From Athalassotoga sp049965695 (GTDB lineage: Bacteria > Thermotogota > Thermotogae > Mesoaciditogales > Mesoaciditogaceae): a stretch of DNA of 64,000 nt. The notes under the pieces were generated by a model. That model was not told the DNA's origin, did no database searches, and saw only the letters and a list, made by a program, of their open reading frames with translations. A program made the translations under genes and the position numbers. The first letter of the stretch is position 1. Every line of letters begins with the position of its first letter. The stretch spans positions 1-64,000 of the forward strand of contig NZ_JBMFWB010000006.1 of the NCBI RefSeq assembly GCF_049965695.1, read 5' to 3'. Positions 61,876-64,000 of this stretch are shown one piece after another.

Positions 61876-62653
61876 CATAAAGGACAGAACTGCTTTTGGA
61901 ATGATAAATGATGCTTTGGAAAACAATCTTATAAGGGCAGGTTCTACCATAGTTGAACCAACTTCCGGAAATACAGGCATAGGCCTTGCGATGGTAGGTG
62001 CGTATCATGACATAAAAGTCATTTTGACAATGCCAGAAAATCTGACGATCGAAAGAAGAAAACTGCTCGAACTTTACGGATCAGAACTTATTTTGACACC
62101 TGCGAAGTTAGGAATGAATGGTGCAATTGAAACAGCGATAGAAATTGTTGAAAATACCGGATCAACAATGCTTAACCAGTTTGAAAACCCATCAAATCCA
62201 AAGATCCACTTTTTGACTACCGGTCCTGAGATTTTATCCCAGATGAATTACGAACTTGATGCTGTGGTATGCGGGGTTGGAACTGGCGGCACTGTATCCG
62301 GAATAGGAAAGTTCATGAAGTTGCATTCAAAAAAGATTAAAATATTTGCAGTTGAGCCATCGGAATCGCCGGTTATATCTGGAGGCAAACCATCTCCTCA
62401 TGGAATTCAAGGAATAGGAGCGGGATTTATTCCCAAGAATTACGATCCATCCGTTGTGGATGAAGTGCTAACCGTTTCAACTGATGAAGCAAAAGACATG
62501 ACAATTTACCTTTCAAAAAAGGAAGGTTTGTTTCTTGGAATTTCCTCCGGTGCAGCAGTGGCAGCGGCAAAAAAGGTCATCGATCATTTCAATTTGAAAA
62601 GGATCGTTGTGATAGCACCGGACGGAGGTGAAAAATATCTCTCTATCTGGTGA
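61778..62653 (+). CDS. cysK: O-acetylserine sulfhydrylase (cysteine synthase)
   Basis: PLP enzyme making cysteine from O-acetylserine and sulfide. LIGKTPIVNL, Schiff-base K35 in NPAGSIKDRTA, TSGNTGIGLA, and the phosphate-binding GVGTGGTVSGIG. 291 residues, slightly short because the first strand is trimmed. GTG start at 61778 with AAGGTGA upstream, inside the 3' end of cysE in another frame; the product of cysE is its substrate. Confidence 0.92.
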   Translation: MNLISLIGKTPIVNLKTMNQIWLKLEKTNPAGSIKDRTAFGMINDALENNLIRAGSTIVEPTSGNTGIGLAMVGAYHDIKVILTMPENLTIERRKLLELYGSELILTPAKLGMNGAIETAIEIVENTGSTMLNQFENPSNPKIHFLTTGPEILSQMNYELDAVVCGVGTGGTVSGIGKFMKLHSKKIKIFAVEPSESPVISGGKPSPHGIQGIGAGFIPKNYDPSVVDEVLTVSTDEAKDMTIYLSKKEGLFLGISSGAAVAAAKKVIDHFNLKRIVVIAPDGGEKYLSIW

Positions 62654-63596
62654 TATAGATTTCATAATTGATGACATAAAAAATACGGTCGGAGACAAAA
62701 AACTTTACGTGGCTTTTTCAGGAGGTCTTGATTCAAGTGTTGTTGCAATTTTATCAAAGATGGCATTAGGTAGCGAAAAAGTTGAACTTGTGACGACAAA
62801 ATTTGACTTTACCTATCCTCAAACAATTGAAATAGTAAAAAAATTTTCATCTGATGCAGGATTACAGCATGTCTTTGTTGATGCATCAGAATGGCAAAAG
62901 AAAATATGGAAATCAGGTCCGGCATGCAACGCTTGCACAAGAGGGCCAAAACTTCAGAGTGTGAAACATTACGCCAAAGATGGTATAGTCGCAACCGGAT
63001 CGGAATTTGAAGATACATGGGGGCAGCAAGGGATAAAAGTAAATGATGGCATATATTCTCCAATTTCACATCTTTCAAGATCTGAAGTTCAAGAAATTGC
63101 AAATCTTTTGGGCTTGAAAATAGAAAAAATAGGAGAAAATTCACGAAGAGAAGGCTGCATCTTAAAACATTTGCTTAAGATGATGACTTCTGAATTTCAT
63201 GGCAAAGCGGTTTACGAGTCCAACGTTCAACTCATGAATATCGTTAAATCGTCTTCAGCGAATTTTTCAGTTGCAAACGTAAAGATAATCGGACCGCTGT
63301 CAAAGAATTTTGCACTCGTGAATCTCCAACCTCTGCCAAGTTCTGAACTTTTGGCAGAGATAAAAAATATCATCGATGCAATTCCTCAAATAGAAAAAAC
63401 AGAAATAGTAAATAAACCGATTAAACTTAAAATCATTGCAAATCCGGGTATATATAACGATGAGAAAGCAAGGTACTGGATCGAAAACGGAAGATTAAAA
63501 CCCGACTTCGCATTTCCAATTTTTGTGGACTGGAAAATTTCAAAAAACAACAGGTTAAATACCTTTGAAGTTGTCGACTACGAATTCATTTCTTGA
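62628..63596 (+). CDS. PP-loop ATPase (LarE/tRNA-thiolase-like)
   Basis: 322 residues. SGGLDSS at 31-37 is the ATP-pyrophosphatase loop. A Cys pair and following basic stretch CNACTRGPKLQSV, and GIVATGSEFEDTW, recall sulfur-transferring PP-loop enzymes (LarE, TtuA/NcsA). The last ~100 residues are an extra domain without a match I can name. Overlaps cysK by 26 nt; the run cysE-cysK-PP-loop suggests it uses cysteine-derived sulfur. GTG start, close to its ribosome site. Confidence 0.72.
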   Translation: MKNISLSGDIDFIIDDIKNTVGDKKLYVAFSGGLDSSVVAILSKMALGSEKVELVTTKFDFTYPQTIEIVKKFSSDAGLQHVFVDASEWQKKIWKSGPACNACTRGPKLQSVKHYAKDGIVATGSEFEDTWGQQGIKVNDGIYSPISHLSRSEVQEIANLLGLKIEKIGENSRREGCILKHLLKMMTSEFHGKAVYESNVQLMNIVKSSSANFSVANVKIIGPLSKNFALVNLQPLPSSELLAEIKNIIDAIPQIEKTEIVNKPIKLKIIANPGIYNDEKARYWIENGRLKPDFAFPIFVDWKISKNNRLNTFEVVDYEFIS

Positions 63597-63831
63597 AAGC
63601 GGTTATCAAAACAAGATCGTCACCTTCTATTTGAATTATGGCGACGATCTTTTCATCTTCAATTCTTATTCTTCCGTTGCTTTGCAAAATTGCGGAAGAA
63701 GTTTTTGATTCAATCATATCTTTCAAACTTTCAATACCAATTTCTCTTTCTACAGACCTTTGTAAAGCATGCGATCTTATGTAAAGGAATTTATCAAGAA
63801 AGGAAATGTAAATTCTAAATTCTTCTGTCCT
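63586..63831 (-). CDS. Short ORF without a normal start, DUF4258-like
   Basis: Between the TAA of the glutaredoxin-like gene (63832-63834) and TGA at 63586-63588 the same frame stays open for 81 codons and reads like protein: SHALQRSVEREIGIESLKDMIE, then GRIRIEDEKIVAIIQIEGDDLVLITAF, similar to DUF4258-type small proteins. There is no ATG, GTG or TTG before its middle, so it would need ATT/CTT initiation, stop-codon passage, or is a remnant. It overlaps the convergent PP-loop gene by 11 bp. Confidence 0.4.
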   Translation of the reverse strand, partial: RTEEFRIYISFLDKFLYIRSHALQRSVEREIGIESLKDMIESKTSSAILQSNGRIRIEDEKIVAIIQIEGDDLVLITAFKK

Positions 63832-64000
63832 TTACCTCACCCCTAATATTCTGTCAATTTTATTCCTGTCAAAACCTATAACAATTTGATTGCCAAGTTC
63901 TATAACCGGCACACCATATTGATGGGTTTTTTGAACCATTCTTTCCGCTTCTCTTTGATCTTTCGAAACATCTACATCTTCAAAAGATATTCCAAGAGAT
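63832..64000 (-). CDS. Glutaredoxin-like protein, C-terminal part (cut by window edge)
   Basis: The visible 55 codons read GISFEDVDVSKDQREAERMVQ, then THQYGVPVIELGNQIVIGFDRNKI and end LGVR. This is the second half of a glutaredoxin/NrdH/YruB-type thioredoxin fold, with the cis-Pro in GVPVIE. The N-terminal CxxC lies beyond position 64000. Confidence 0.82.
   Translation of the reverse strand, partial: SLGISFEDVDVSKDQREAERMVQKTHQYGVPVIELGNQIVIGFDRNKIDRILGVR

Overview
The window is chromosomal DNA of a low-GC, densely packed bacterium. It looks like a member of the Thermotogota. The clues are the gene order dapF-dapA-dapB-dapH-lysC, an ftsA-ftsZ-pilB block with a short-tailed FtsZ, a TM0106-like nuclease, DUF1844 and an LptF/G-OstA fusion. 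I would not go below phylum on sequence reading alone. No rRNA, tRNA, CRISPR array, prophage or intact transposase was seen.

Layout. 0-7 kb: end of a truncated carbohydrate-binding-type protein, then a lysine/diaminopimelate operon of the N-acetyl branch (dapF, dapA, dapB, dapH, lysC, a class III aminotransferase, an M20 deacetylase). It is preceded by a Lys-rich leader ORF and a terminator/antiterminator pair that reads as classical attenuation. 7-16 kb: mostly leftward housekeeping and accessory genes (RidA, GNAT, acyltransferase-3, Amt, a RecB-like nuclease, queuosine transporter and QueF, aldo/keto reductase, VOC protein, PilT). 16.3-27.5 kb: PhoU-like protein, a 1084-residue fusion of an LptF/G permease to LptA/LptD-like domains with an internal signal-peptide-like segment, DnaB, Tmk, FtsA, FtsZ, PilB and an Ig-like membrane-anchored protein. 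27.5-33.9 kb: tight operon for reductive/oxidative ornithine breakdown (ord, ortA, ortB, oraS, oraE) plus an amidohydrolase, then recN.

35.5-41.2 kb is an accessory island. It holds five toxin-antitoxin modules (VapBC with frameshifted VapB, RelBE, BrnTA, a second VapBC, and a decayed RelE with its antitoxin), a Xer-type recombinase interrupted by an in-frame amber codon, a second diverged copy of that recombinase's 3' end, and a possible IS21-like end. Each of the first two TA operons sits directly behind a copy of the recombinase 3' end.

41.3-50.4 kb: a leftward catabolic operon (ABC sugar-type importer, Fe-alcohol dehydrogenase, aldehyde ferredoxin oxidoreductase, DapA-family aldolase, serine-dehydratase-like enzyme) read from a strong sigma-A promoter followed at once by an intrinsic terminator. 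50.5-59 kb: transporters (APC, three MFS, SatP/YaaH), DUF1844, a P-loop protein and GlpQ. 59.4-64 kb: gatC, yraN, an AlaX-type editing protein, cysE overlapping cysK by 98 nt, a PP-loop ATPase, and the end of a glutaredoxin-like gene.

A family of about 130-bp hairpin-forming intergenic repeats occurs at five places (near 12.6, 14.9, 16.2, 53.7 and 59.2 kb). They lie between genes and are in various states of decay.
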